From: Gemmatimonadaceae bacterium
Lineage (GTDB): Bacteria; Gemmatimonadota; Gemmatimonadetes; Gemmatimonadales; Gemmatimonadaceae
DNA: 64,000 bases
NCBI GenBank assembly: GCA_036003045.1
Contig: DASYSS010000099.1
Span: 62,001 to 126,000, forward strand
Direction of reading: 5' to 3'
A program made the translations under genes and the position numbers. Positions within the stretch are counted from its first letter, which is position 1, and each line of letters starts with the position of its first letter. This document shows, piece after piece, positions 25,359 through 33,710 of the stretch. The notes under the pieces are model-generated. The model worked only from the letters and a program-made list of their open reading frames with translations, was not told the DNA's origin and searched no databases.

Positions 25359-26624
25359 TTGCTCGTGGGTGCGCCGCTCAAGCGCCCCGGAGCCCGGCGT
25401 CTAGCCGACGAGCATTTGCGTGAGCTCGCCGACCTCGCGGACACGGCGGGCGCGACCGTCGCCGGTGAAATCCTCCAACAAATCGACCGGCCGAATCCCG
25501 GTACCTACCTCGGGAGCGGCAAGATCGAAGAGCTGCGGGATCGCGTGTCGGCGACGGGCGCGACGCTCGTCATCTTCGACGACGAGCTCTCGCCAAGCCA
25601 GGGCAAGAACATCGAGGACGCGATCGGCACGCGCGTCGTGGACCGCGCCGAGCTGATTCTCGACATCTTCGCGACGCGTGCCCGGACGGCGGAAGCGAAG
25701 ATGCAGGTCGAGCTCGCCCAGCTCGAGTACATGCTGCCACGACTGACGCGGATGTGGACGCACCTCGAGAAATTTCGCGGCGGCATCGGCGTGCGAGGGC
25801 CCGGCGAAACGCAGCTGGAGACGGACCGGCGGCTCATCAGCCATCGTATCAAGGTCTTGCGCGAACGGCTGAAGGACGTGCAGCGCGGACGCGCGATTCA
25901 GCGCCAGGCGCGACGCTCGGAGTTCCGCGCGTCGCTCGTCGGCTACACGAACGCCGGAAAGTCGTCGGTGCTGCGCGCACTCTCCGGGGCGGGGGACATT
26001 CTCGTCGAGGACCGGCTCTTCGCCACGCTCGATCCGCTCACGCGGGACGTCGATCTGGGCGAGAACGCGCACGTCCTCGTCACCGACACGGTCGGGTTCA
26101 TACGAAAGCTGCCGCACCATCTCGTGGCCTCGTTTCGCGCGACGCTCGAGGAAGCGCGCGAGGCGGATCTGCTCCTCCACGTCATCGACGCCTCGTCGCC
26201 GTCGTGGCCCGAGCAGGAAGAAGTGGTGAACCAGGTCTTGTCCGAGCTCGAGGTCGCGGGCCGCGACACGCTGCTCGTCTTCAACAAAGTGGACTTGCTC
26301 GAGCACGAGGCGCTCATCGCGCTTCAGACGAGGATGCGCGACGCGGACACGCCGTCGGTCTTCGTCTCCGCGCTCGCCGAAGGCGGACTCGAACCGCTGC
26401 GGCGCGCCCTGTCTTCGATGATTCGCGCCAAGCGCCCGATGGCGACGATCTCGGTCTCGCCCGGCGACGGAAAGTTGATCGCCGAGATTCACCGGCAGGG
26501 TGAAGTTCTCGATCAGCGCATGGAAGGCGACCGCCTCGTGATCAAGGCGCGCATCGACGCCGCGCTCGCCGGACGGCTCGAGCGCGCCGGCGCTTCCGTC
26601 ACGAACGGAAAAGCCCCGCACTAG
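25359..26624 (+). CDS. hflX: GTPase HflX
   Basis: HflX is a ribosome-associated GTPase that splits ribosomes under heat stress. The 421-residue protein has the N-terminal HflX domain (VAGEILQQIDRPNPGTYLGS; FDDELSPSQGKNIEDAIGTR), the coiled GGIGVRGPGETQLETDRR signature, and the G domain: G1 GYTNAGKSSVL, G3 DTVGFIRKLPHHLVASF, G4 NKVD. The TTG at 25359 is the first usual start codon in a frame open back to 25281; GTG 25365 is an alternative. The real N-terminus may lie upstream if an AUA or AUU is used. The stop sits inside a terminator hairpin. Confidence 0.92.
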   Translation: MLVGAPLKRPGARRLADEHLRELADLADTAGATVAGEILQQIDRPNPGTYLGSGKIEELRDRVSATGATLVIFDDELSPSQGKNIEDAIGTRVVDRAELILDIFATRARTAEAKMQVELAQLEYMLPRLTRMWTHLEKFRGGIGVRGPGETQLETDRRLISHRIKVLRERLKDVQRGRAIQRQARRSEFRASLVGYTNAGKSSVLRALSGAGDILVEDRLFATLDPLTRDVDLGENAHVLVTDTVGFIRKLPHHLVASFRATLEEAREADLLLHVIDASSPSWPEQEEVVNQVLSELEVAGRDTLLVFNKVDLLEHEALIALQTRMRDADTPSVFVSALAEGGLEPLRRALSSMIRAKRPMATISVSPGDGKLIAEIHRQGEVLDQRMEGDRLVIKARIDAALAGRLERAGASVTNGKAPH

Positions 26625-26637
26625 CAAGCGCGGGGCT
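26611..26637 (-). terminator. Two-way terminator hairpin at the end of hflX
   Basis: AGCCCCGC (26612-26619) pairs with GCGGGGCT (26630-26637) around a 10-base loop that contains the hflX stop. On the minus strand the stem is followed by TTTTCCG, so it is a better terminator for the tRNA/hldE transcript coming from the right than for hflX, where only a weak GTTTCC follows. Confidence 0.6.
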
Positions 26638-26664
26638 CGTCGTTTCCGAATTTCACAATCGCAA

Positions 26665-26738
26665 TGGTCGCGCAGGGACTCGAACCCCGGACCTCCGGTA
26701 TGTGAGACCGGCGCTCTAACCAGCTGAGCTACGCGACC
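26665..26738 (-). tRNA. tRNA-Val (anticodon CAC)
   Basis: The complement folds as a 74-base cloverleaf: acceptor GGTCGCG/CGCGACC with discriminator A, D arm GCTCAGCTGGTTAGAGC, anticodon loop CTCACAT (CAC, valine), variable AGGTC and T arm GGGGTTCGAGTCCC. No CCA is encoded. It lies 42 bases downstream of the CAT tRNA on the same strand. Confidence 0.95.
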
Positions 26739-26780
26739 GACGGAGCACGAAAAGTAGACGGGCGCGCCACCCTTCGTCTA

Positions 26781-26854
26781 TGGGCCCGGCAGGGCTCGAA
26801 CCTGCGACCGTAGGATTATGAGTCCTCTGCTCTAACCAACTGAGCTACGGGCCC
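26781..26854 (-). tRNA. tRNA with anticodon CAT, probably tRNA-Ile2 (lysidine-modified)
   Basis: A 74-base cloverleaf with acceptor GGGCCCG/CGGGCCC, D arm GCTCAGTTGGTTAGAGC, anticodon loop CTCATAA and T arm CAGGTTCGAGCCCTG. A CAT anticodon means elongator Met or Ile2. The acceptor has C at positions 4 and 5 paired with G, the TilS recognition feature known from E. coli tRNA-Ile2, whereas elongator Met usually has other pairs there. It is not the initiator, as it lacks the three G-C pairs closing the anticodon stem. It ends 12 bases after hldE. Confidence 0.85.
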
Positions 26855-26866
26855 GGTACACGCTAG

Positions 26867-27880
26867 TTAGACGCTCGGTGCCAAGGGCGCAAGCACATGC
26901 GCGTCGTACGCGTCGATCACTTCTTCCGCCGAAACGGTGGCCGCGCCGAGCTTTCCAACTTCGACGCCCGCCGCATAGTTCGCGATCACCGCGGCCTCGA
27001 GCGCGCTGCCGCCGGCGCCGAGGATGAGCGCGAGATACGCCGTCACCGTGTCGCCGGCGCCGACGACGTCGTAGACCTCGCGAGCCGCGGTCGGGACGCG
27101 CTCGATGTCGCCGCCGGCCGACACGAGCGCCATGCCGTGCTCGCCGAGCGTGAGAAGGAGATGCTCCACGCCGAGACGCGCGAACGTTGCGGGGAGCGCT
27201 TCGGCGTGCTCGAGATCGACGGCGGCGCCGAGCGCGGCCTCCAGCTCGCGGCGATTCGGCTTGAAGATGGTGGCGCCGCGATAGAGGAAGAAATTGCGAT
27301 ACTTCGGATCGACGACGATCGGAATGCCGCGCCCGCGCGCCGCCTGCATCGCCGCTTCGATGACGTGCGGAACCAACACGCCTTTGTTGTAGTCCTCGAG
27401 CACGAGGGCGTGCGCATCGTCCACCGCGCGGCGCACGGCCGTGAGCAGGCGATCGACTTCCGCGCCGTTCAAGTCGCCGTCTTCCTCTTCGTCGACACGC
27501 ACGACCTGCTGCGAGCGCGCCACGATGCGCGTCTTGGTGGTCGTCGGACGGTCCACCGTCACGAGCGAACCGACGGGAGCGCCGATCGCTTCCAGCATGC
27601 CGCATAGATGGCGGCCCGCCATGTCGTCGCCGATCGCCGCGACGAGATCGCACATCGCGCCGACGGCGCGCACGTTCTGCGCGACGTTTCCGGCGCCGCC
27701 GAGCGCGTGGCGACGTTCGCGGACGCGAACCACGGGCACGGGCGCTTCGGGCGAGATACGCTCGACGTCGCCGCGCAAATAGACGTCGAGCATCGCGTCG
27801 CCGAGCACCGCGACGCGGCAGCGCGACGCACCCTCGAGGAGCTCGATCAACCGATCGCGATTCAACGGGCGGCGACTCAT
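26867..27880 (-). CDS. D-glycero-beta-D-manno-heptose 7-phosphate kinase (RfaE1/HldE N-domain type)
   Basis: The 337-residue PfkB-family kinase shows VAVLGDAMLDVYLRGDVERI, SPEAPVPVVRVRERRHALGG, AGNVAQNVRAVG, and the anion-hole motif DVVGAGDTVTAYLALIL near residue 265. These are the marks of the HldE kinase domain, which makes heptose 1,7-bisphosphate in ADP-heptose synthesis. The adenylyltransferase domain of full HldE is missing, so this is the one-domain form. gmhA, the preceding pathway step, is at 17.6 kb. The start ATG at 27880 is preceded on its strand by TACCTT six bases upstream. An apparent extension of the frame to 28885 covers the divergent transporter and is spurious. Confidence 0.88.
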   Translation of the reverse strand: MSRRPLNRDRLIELLEGASRCRVAVLGDAMLDVYLRGDVERISPEAPVPVVRVRERRHALGGAGNVAQNVRAVGAMCDLVAAIGDDMAGRHLCGMLEAIGAPVGSLVTVDRPTTTKTRIVARSQQVVRVDEEEDGDLNGAEVDRLLTAVRRAVDDAHALVLEDYNKGVLVPHVIEAAMQAARGRGIPIVVDPKYRNFFLYRGATIFKPNRRELEAALGAAVDLEHAEALPATFARLGVEHLLLTLGEHGMALVSAGGDIERVPTAAREVYDVVGAGDTVTAYLALILGAGGSALEAAVIANYAAGVEVGKLGAATVSAEEVIDAYDAHVLAPLAPSV

Positions 27881-27914
27881 GGCGAGAAGGTAATGAATGC
27901 TTCGAGGAAACGCA

Positions 27915-27943
27915 TTGACGCGCCCTGAGACGCGGTCTACACT
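27915..27943 (+). promoter_or_regulatory. Predicted promoter of the EamA transporter gene
   Basis: TTGACG at 27915-27920, exactly 17 bases, TACACT at 27938-27943. The start site is expected near 27950, about 3 bases before the ATG at 27953, giving a leaderless or nearly leaderless mRNA. Confidence 0.6.
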
Positions 27944-27952
27944 CTCGGGCGC

Positions 27953-28903
27953 ATGGCCCCACCCCCCGACTCCAACCCCGGATTGCGCGCGACGAATCCC
28001 AGCGGCGTGCCCGTCCCGCTCGTCCTGCTGCTGGCGCTCGTCGGCATTTCGTTCGCCGCGCCGCTCGTGCGTCTCTCGCACGCGCATCCGCTCACGATCG
28101 CGATCTGGAGGCTCGGATTCGCGCTCGTTTTCATTCTCGGCGCGCTCGTCGCCACGGGTACGTGGCGGCAGTTCCGGCGGCTCGATCGCGGCGGGCTTGC
28201 GCTCGCCGCCGCCGCCGGGATCATGCTGGCGTTTCACTTCTGGAGCTGGAACGCGTCGGTCGGCATGACGACGGTGGCGGCGTCGGTCGTGCTGGTCAAC
28301 GTGCAGCCGGCGTTGGTCGCGCTGCTCTCCGGCGCGGTGCTCGCCGAGCCGCCGACGAGCGGCCAGTGGGTCGGCATCGTCACGGCGATGTTCGGCGCGT
28401 TCGTCGTCGCGCTCCCCGATCTCCTGTCCACAGCCGGAGCCATGACCGGGCAAGCGCTCACCGGCGACCTGCTCGCGCTCGTCGGCGCGGCCGCCGCCGC
28501 GGGATATGTGATCGCCGGGCGCCGACTGCGCTCCGTGCTCGACATCTGGCCGTACGTGTCGATCGTGTACGGCGTGTGCTTCGTCGTGCTGCTCATCTTC
28601 GCGCGCGCCGTACACGCGCCGATCCTCGGACAGCCGCCGAGGGAGATGGGAATCTTTCTCGCGCTCGCCATCGGGCCGATGCTGTTCGGCCACACCGGAA
28701 TCAACTGGGCGCTGAAATACATGCCCGCGTACGTGGTGAATCTCACGCTGCTCGGCGAACCGGTCGGCGCGACGTTTCTCGCCGCGCTGCTGCCGGGCAT
28801 TCGCGAGATCCCGCGCGTCGCCACCGTGGTCGGCGGCCTGCTCGTGTTGGCCGGGATTCTCGTCGCCGCGCGCTCGACCCGGCAACGGCGCTTCGCCCTC
28901 TGA
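27953..28903 (+). CDS. EamA/DMT-superfamily transporter
   Basis: The 316-residue protein has ten predicted membrane helices arranged as two EamA repeats: VPLVLLLALVGISFAAPLVR, LGFALVFILGALVATG, LALAAAAGIMLAFHFWSWN in the first half, and ALVGAAAAAGYVIAGRRL, GIFLALAIGPMLFGHTGINW, VGGLLVLAGILVAARS in the second. These exporters move amino acids, metabolites or nucleotide sugars; the cargo cannot be predicted. The N-terminal 20 residues are Pro-rich and polar. It diverges from hldE and precedes the second asparaginase by about 118 bases. Confidence 0.88.
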   Translation: MAPPPDSNPGLRATNPSGVPVPLVLLLALVGISFAAPLVRLSHAHPLTIAIWRLGFALVFILGALVATGTWRQFRRLDRGGLALAAAAGIMLAFHFWSWNASVGMTTVAASVVLVNVQPALVALLSGAVLAEPPTSGQWVGIVTAMFGAFVVALPDLLSTAGAMTGQALTGDLLALVGAAAAAGYVIAGRRLRSVLDIWPYVSIVYGVCFVVLLIFARAVHAPILGQPPREMGIFLALAIGPMLFGHTGINWALKYMPAYVVNLTLLGEPVGATFLAALLPGIREIPRVATVVGGLLVLAGILVAARSTRQRRFAL

Positions 28904-29021
28904 TGTCGGCCCGCGCGCCGACGACAGACTTGCGGCGCGGCTGGTCGATTATGTTACGAGCAACGGCGGGAGGACGAGCCTCGCGTTGTAACCTCCCTCT
29001 TGCACGGTCCCGCACACGATC

Positions 29022-30011
29022 ATGAGAACACTCGAGCTGGACGTCGTCGCGACACGAGGTTCGGAGATCGAATCGCACCATTCCGTGCACGCGGCCGTGG
29101 TCATCGAGGACGATTCTCTCGCTGCCGGCGCGCGCAACACTCGGATCGTGAGCTCGTGGCGCTCGTGCGCCAAGCCATTTCAGGTCATGCCATTTCTCGA
29201 GGCGGGCGGCTTCGACGAGCTCCGCTGGGGCGACGACCAGCTGGCGCTGGCGTGCGCGTCACACGGCGGAGAGCCGGAACACGTCGCGCTCGCTCAGGCG
29301 ATGCTTGCCGACGTCGGGCTGGAAGAGGGCGACCTGGCCTGCGGGCCGCACGATCCGATCTCGCCGCGCGGGCTCAAGCTGTTGCGCGAATCGGGCGCTC
29401 GACTGTCTCGGCTGCACAACAATTGTTCGGGAAAGCACGCCGCGATGCTCGCGCGGGCCCACACCGCGGGTTGGCCGACGTACGGTTACGAGCGCCGCGA
29501 CCACCCGGTTCAACGTTGCTGCCTGCAGGCGTCGGCGAAATGGTCGGGGCTCGACGAGAACGAGATCGGCCAGGCCGTCGACGGCTGCGGCGTCGTCGCG
29601 TTCTCGCTTCCGCTCGACGGCATGGCCCGCGCGTGGTCTCGACTCGGCCGCGCGTCGCGTGACGGCAGCACGCTCGCCGGCCGCATCGTGCACGCGATGG
29701 GAACGCGGCCCTTTCTCGTCGGTGGCACGGACCGGTTCGACTCGGTGTTGATCGAGGAGACCGACGGGCGCGTCGTGGCGAAGATCGGTGCCGAAGGCGT
29801 GCACTGCGCCGCCGTGCCGGAGTTGGGCATCGGTATCGCGGTCAAGGTCGACGACGGTGCCTCGCGCGCGCAGTTTCCCGCCGTGATCCGCGTGCTTCAG
29901 CTTTTCGACGTCTTGCCCGGACAGCTTCCGCCGAGGCTGGAAGAGTTCTTCCGGCGTCCGGTGCGTAACACGCGCGGCGAAACGGTCGGCGAGATTCGGC
30001 TCGTCGCCTGA
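29022..30011 (+). CDS. L-asparaginase, Asparaginase_II (Rhizobium-type) family
   Basis: The 329-residue protein belongs to the thermolabile asparaginase family (ReAV/AnsA type), unrelated in fold to the enzyme at 18.99 kb. Family motifs are present: SSWRSCAKPFQVMPFLEAGG, ACASHGGEPEHVALA, LHNNCSGKHAAMLARAH with the Ser-Gly-Lys and Cys of the active centre, and the VDGCGVVAFSLPL segment near the zinc-binding Cys. It is cytoplasmic. No ribosome site is obvious before the ATG. The two asparaginases in one window suggest separate control of asparagine breakdown. Confidence 0.87.
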   Translation: MRTLELDVVATRGSEIESHHSVHAAVVIEDDSLAAGARNTRIVSSWRSCAKPFQVMPFLEAGGFDELRWGDDQLALACASHGGEPEHVALAQAMLADVGLEEGDLACGPHDPISPRGLKLLRESGARLSRLHNNCSGKHAAMLARAHTAGWPTYGYERRDHPVQRCCLQASAKWSGLDENEIGQAVDGCGVVAFSLPLDGMARAWSRLGRASRDGSTLAGRIVHAMGTRPFLVGGTDRFDSVLIEETDGRVVAKIGAEGVHCAAVPELGIGIAVKVDDGASRAQFPAVIRVLQLFDVLPGQLPPRLEEFFRRPVRNTRGETVGEIRLVA

Positions 30012-30052
30012 GCGCACTCGCGCGACGATTTGGTTCGCCGCGACGCCGACTG

Positions 30053-30679
30053 ATGACGCCGCCCGCCGACATCCACGACACCTTGGCGGTCCTCGACGAC
30101 GCGACCGTCGCGCTGGTCCGCCTGGCCGCGGTCGTCGCGGCGGGCGACGAGGGTTCGCTTCGCGACGAGATTTCTCGGAGCGCCGGCGCGATCCCCGACG
30201 TGTGGGTCGAGGAGTTGCTGCTTCAGACGTACCTGTTCGCCGGTTTTCCGCGCACGCTCAACGCGATGCGCGAATGGCGGCGGATTCATCCGACGATTGC
30301 GAGCGCGCCGGAGTCGCGCACGCCCACGCGCGCCGACGGAGAGGCCACCTGCGAGCGAGTCTACGGCAAGATGTACGACCGACTGCGTGAGAACATTCGA
30401 CATTTGCATCCGCTGCTCGACGACTGGATGATCTCCGAGGGATACGGCAAGGTGCTGTCGCGCGCCGGTCTGGACCTGCCGCGCCGCGAGCTCTGCATCG
30501 TGGCGGCGTGCGCGGCGACCGCGCAGGACCGTCAGCTGCACTCGCATCTACACGGCGCGCTGAACGCCGGTGCGTCCGCGGGTGCGATCGACGCCGCCGT
30601 CGATGTGCTCGGAGACGTACTCGACGCGACCCGCTTGCGCGACGTCAAACTTCTCTGGGCACGGGTGCGCGGAAAATGA
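30053..30679 (+). CDS. Carboxymuconolactone decarboxylase/AhpD-like protein
   Basis: The 208-residue helical protein resembles CMD-family proteins: WVEELLLQTYLFAGFPRTLN, LDLPRRELCIVAACAATAQD, QLHSHLHGALNAGASAGAID. The CxxC redox pair of AhpD is missing, with only ELCIVAAC in that place, so peroxidase-like thiol chemistry is unlikely and it is closer to the decarboxylase-like or structural members. It overlaps obgE by ATGA and follows the asparaginase after 41 bases. Role unknown. Confidence 0.75.
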   Translation: MTPPADIHDTLAVLDDATVALVRLAAVVAAGDEGSLRDEISRSAGAIPDVWVEELLLQTYLFAGFPRTLNAMREWRRIHPTIASAPESRTPTRADGEATCERVYGKMYDRLRENIRHLHPLLDDWMISEGYGKVLSRAGLDLPRRELCIVAACAATAQDRQLHSHLHGALNAGASAGAIDAAVDVLGDVLDATRLRDVKLLWARVRGK

Positions 30680-31704
30680 GCAACATGTTCGTGGACCGCG
30701 TCGTCGTGAACGCGAAGGCAGGAAGCGGGGGCTCGGGTATCGTCTCGTTCCGCCGCGAGAAGTTCATTCCGATGGGCGGCCCGGACGGCGGCGACGGCGG
30801 CCGCGGCGGCGACGTGATCGTCGTCGGCGACTCCAACCTCGCCACGCTGCTCGACTATACGTATCGCGATTCGTGGCAGGCCACTGCCGGTGATCACGGT
30901 TCGGGCGCCAACAAGACCGGGCGTTCGGGAGAGGACGTCATCATGCCCGTGCCCGTCGGCACGGTGATCCGCGATCTCGATACGGAGGAGCGGCTCGGTG
31001 AAGTGCTGGAGAACGGCGATCGACTGATCGTCGCGCGCGGCGGACGCGGCGGGAAGGGAAACGCCTACTTCACGAGCTCCACGCACCAGTCGCCGCGGGA
31101 ATACCAGCCGGGCGAAGACGGTGAGACGCGACGGCTCGAGTTGGAGCTCAAGCTCATCGCCGACGTGGGGCTCGTCGGCCAACCGAACGCGGGCAAGTCG
31201 ACGTTGCTCTCGGTGATTTCGGCGGCGCGTCCGAAAATCGCCGACTATCCGTTCACGACGTTGGCGCCGAACCTCGGCGTCGTGCAGCTCAGCGACGGCC
31301 GCACGTTCGTCGTCGCCGACATTCCCGGCATCATCGAAGGGGCGCACGAAGGCCGCGGACTCGGTCTTCAGTTTCTGCGGCACATAGAGCGCACGCGACT
31401 GCTGGCGTTTCTGATTCCCATCGACTCGATGGACTGGCAGGCCGAATACGACCAGCTTCGCGGCGAGATTGCCGCGTACTCGGAGGCGTTGGCCGAAAAG
31501 CCGCATTGCGTCGTGTTCACGAAGATGGATTTGCTCGGCGACGACGACGCACCGCCGATCGATGCGCCCGACGCGTTCGGCGTCTTCGCGATCAGCGCCG
31601 CGGGAAGAACGGGACTCGATTCGCTCCTCGCCGCGTGGTGGACGCGACTGCTCGAGATGAAAAAGACCGCCGCCGTTCGCCCCGACGTCATTCCACTGCC
31701 GTGA
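30676..31704 (+). CDS. obgE: GTPase ObgE/CgtA
   Basis: Obg is a conserved ribosome-assembly and stringency GTPase. The 342-residue protein has the glycine-rich Obg fold (residues about 4-160: FVDRVVVNAKAGSGGSGIVS; GGDGGRGGDVIVVGD) and the G domain with VGLVGQPNAGKSTLLSVISA, DIPGIIEGAHEGRGLG and FTKMDLL. The variable OCT domain is absent, as in many bacteria. The ATG at 30676 overlaps the preceding stop; ATG 30685 is a possible internal start. Confidence 0.95.
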   Translation: MSNMFVDRVVVNAKAGSGGSGIVSFRREKFIPMGGPDGGDGGRGGDVIVVGDSNLATLLDYTYRDSWQATAGDHGSGANKTGRSGEDVIMPVPVGTVIRDLDTEERLGEVLENGDRLIVARGGRGGKGNAYFTSSTHQSPREYQPGEDGETRRLELELKLIADVGLVGQPNAGKSTLLSVISAARPKIADYPFTTLAPNLGVVQLSDGRTFVVADIPGIIEGAHEGRGLGLQFLRHIERTRLLAFLIPIDSMDWQAEYDQLRGEIAAYSEALAEKPHCVVFTKMDLLGDDDAPPIDAPDAFGVFAISAAGRTGLDSLLAAWWTRLLEMKKTAAVRPDVIPLP

Positions 31705-31708
31705 CGCC

Positions 31709-32557
31709 GTGGCCGTCGAAAGCATCGAGCGCGGTGACGCGGCGTACCCCGTCGCCCTGAATGAGCTGGCCAATCCGCCGGCGCGACTCTGGTGGATTGG
31801 CGACCTCGGTCTCCTCGACCGGCCGCCGGTCACGATCGTCGGAACGCGGCGTGCGACGGGCTACGGCGAACGCATCACGCGCGAGCTCGCGGCGGCGCTC
31901 GTCCGCGCCGGGGCGTGCGTCGTCAGCGGCATGGCCCTCGGCATCGATGCCGCCGCGCACCGCGCGGCGCTCGAGGCCGGCGGGGCGACGATCGCCATTC
32001 TCGGCACGGGCGCCGACGTCGCGTATCCGCGAGCACATGTCCCGCTGCACCGGCAGATCATCGAGCGGGGGCTGGTCATGTCCGAGCTGCCTCCCGGTGC
32101 GCATTCGCATCAGGGATCGTTTCCGAACCGAAACCGCATCCTCGCCGCGATCTCGAAGGTGACGATCATCGTTGAAGCGCCGTTCGACAGCGGAGCGCTC
32201 ATCACCGCGAAGCACGCGCTCGAACTGGGGCGCGACGTGGCCGTCGTTCCGGGTCCGATCGACGTGCCGCAGAGCCAGGGAAGCAATCTGCTGTTTCGCG
32301 ATGGCGCGCACCCGATCGTTTCGATCGCCGATGCCTTGAGCCTCGCCGGCCTCTCGCCGCTCGCGCGTGCCGGTCCGCGGTTCGACGACGAAGTCGAAAT
32401 GCGTGTGTGGAGCGCGCTCGGCCACGGCGCCGCAAGCTTGGATGAATTGTGCGCCCGATCCGGCCTTCCGGTCGCGCAATGCCTCTCCGCCGTGACCGGA
32501 TTGGAGCTGCGCGGCGTCGTAGAATGCGCGCTGACCGGAGAGGTTCGGCGCCGCTGA
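31709..32557 (+). CDS. dprA: DNA processing protein DprA
   Basis: DprA loads RecA on incoming single-stranded DNA during natural transformation. The 282-residue protein has the Rossmann core with VTIVGTRRATGYGERITREL, VVSGMALGIDAAAHRAAL, ILGTGADVAYPRAH, PNRNRILAAIS, and PGPIDVPQSQGSNLLFRDGA, followed by a winged-helix C-terminus. The usual N-terminal SAM domain is shortened. It starts at GTG 31709, 4 bases after the obgE stop. A RecA partner is at 11.2 kb; no ComEC or ComEA genes are in view. Confidence 0.92.
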   Translation: MAVESIERGDAAYPVALNELANPPARLWWIGDLGLLDRPPVTIVGTRRATGYGERITRELAAALVRAGACVVSGMALGIDAAAHRAALEAGGATIAILGTGADVAYPRAHVPLHRQIIERGLVMSELPPGAHSHQGSFPNRNRILAAISKVTIIVEAPFDSGALITAKHALELGRDVAVVPGPIDVPQSQGSNLLFRDGAHPIVSIADALSLAGLSPLARAGPRFDDEVEMRVWSALGHGAASLDELCARSGLPVAQCLSAVTGLELRGVVECALTGEVRRR

Positions 32558-32575
32558 GAGGGACATATTTCGGGG

Positions 32576-33706
32576 GTGCTCCCTCGCCATCTGTACGTCC
32601 ACGTTCCGTTCTGCGCGCGACGCTGCGTGTACTGCGATTTCTCGATCGCGGTTCGCCGCGACGTGCCGGTGGACGACTACGTGTCGGCGGTCGCCAGGGA
32701 GTTGGAGATTCGATTCGCGGGCGCAGAGCGTTTCGGGGAGGTCTCGACGCTGTATCTCGGCGGCGGCACGCCGTCGAGGCTCGGCGGGGCGGGCGTTTCG
32801 AGATTGCTCGAGATGCTCACGAGACGAATCGAGTTCGCGCCCGATGCCGAGGTGACGCTCGAGGCGAATCCCGACGATGTCACGTCCGAGACGGCCAAAG
32901 CGTGGCGCAACGCCGGCGTCAATCGACTGTCGATCGGCGCGCAGTCGTTCGACGACGGCGTTCTGTCATGGATGCACCGCACGCATGACGCGTCACAGAT
33001 TGGTCGCGCGGTCGACGCCGCGAGGCGCGCCGGGATCGATGACGTTTCCGTCGACCTGATCTTCTCCCTGCCCGAAAAGACTCAACGCTCGTGGGCGGCC
33101 GATCTGGAGCAGGCACTCGCGCTCGAGCCGACCCACGTGTCCTTGTACGGTCTCACCATCGAGCCTCACACGCCGTTGGGGAGATGGCGTCAAAGGGGAG
33201 AGGTCGATGAATCGCCGGACGAGCGCTACGAGGCCGAGTTTCTGACGGCGCACGAGACGCTTGCCGCAGCGGGCTTCGACCACTACGAGGTCTCGAACTT
33301 CGCGCGACCTGGGCGTCGCGCGCGGCACAACTCGTCGTACTGGAAGCGAGTACCGTACACCGGCATCGGGCCCTCGTCGCACGGCTTCGACGGAACCGAA
33401 CGGCGGTGGAACGAGGCCGCCTATGCCGAATGGTGCCGTTTGCTCGCTGAAGGATCCGACCCTCTGGCCGGCCGCGAGCTTCTCACCGCGGAGGACGTGG
33501 CGGCCGAGCGAGTTTACCTGGGTCTCCGAACGATCGATGGATTGACCCTCACAACCGACGAAATCACACGCGTTTCCCCGTGGGTTGAGCACGGGTGGGC
33601 GCTGTTGCGCGATGGTGACCGCGCGGTCCTGACCCCGCAGGGGTGGCTCCGGCTGGACGCCCTCGCGGCCGACTTGACAGTCGAGCGAAGTCGTTACTAT
33701 GTTTGA
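32576..33706 (+). CDS. hemW: Radical SAM HemW (coproporphyrinogen oxidase-like)
   Basis: The 376-residue protein has the CX3CX2C radical SAM motif (CARRCVYCDF) near residue 12, the GGGTPSRLGGAG glycine motif, DLIFSLPEKTQRSW, and the HNxxYW motif (RHNSSYWKRVPYTGIG) that separates HemW from the true oxidase HemN. HemW inserts haem into respiratory enzymes. The GTG at 32576 gives the family start LPRHLYVHVPFC. The last bases overlap the alternative start of hrcA. Confidence 0.9.
   Translation: MLPRHLYVHVPFCARRCVYCDFSIAVRRDVPVDDYVSAVARELEIRFAGAERFGEVSTLYLGGGTPSRLGGAGVSRLLEMLTRRIEFAPDAEVTLEANPDDVTSETAKAWRNAGVNRLSIGAQSFDDGVLSWMHRTHDASQIGRAVDAARRAGIDDVSVDLIFSLPEKTQRSWAADLEQALALEPTHVSLYGLTIEPHTPLGRWRQRGEVDESPDERYEAEFLTAHETLAAAGFDHYEVSNFARPGRRARHNSSYWKRVPYTGIGPSSHGFDGTERRWNEAAYAEWCRLLAEGSDPLAGRELLTAEDVAAERVYLGLRTIDGLTLTTDEITRVSPWVEHGWALLRDGDRAVLTPQGWLRLDALAADLTVERSRYYV
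33674..33700 (+). promoter_or_regulatory. Predicted hrcA promoter
   Basis: A perfect TTGACA lies at 33674-33679. TACTAT (33695-33700, 15-base spacer) or CTATGT (33697-33702, 17-base spacer) can act as the -10. The transcript would begin near 33708-33710 and thus be almost leaderless for the ATG at 33711. No CIRCE inverted repeat (TTAGCACTC-N9-GAGTGCTAA) is visible here. Confidence 0.5.
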
Positions 33707-33710
33707 AGTT

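Noticed and set aside
27881-28885. N-terminal extension of the heptose kinase to 672 residues
   Set aside because: The extra part lies opposite the EamA transporter and has no kinase features; the ATG at 27880 fits the family.
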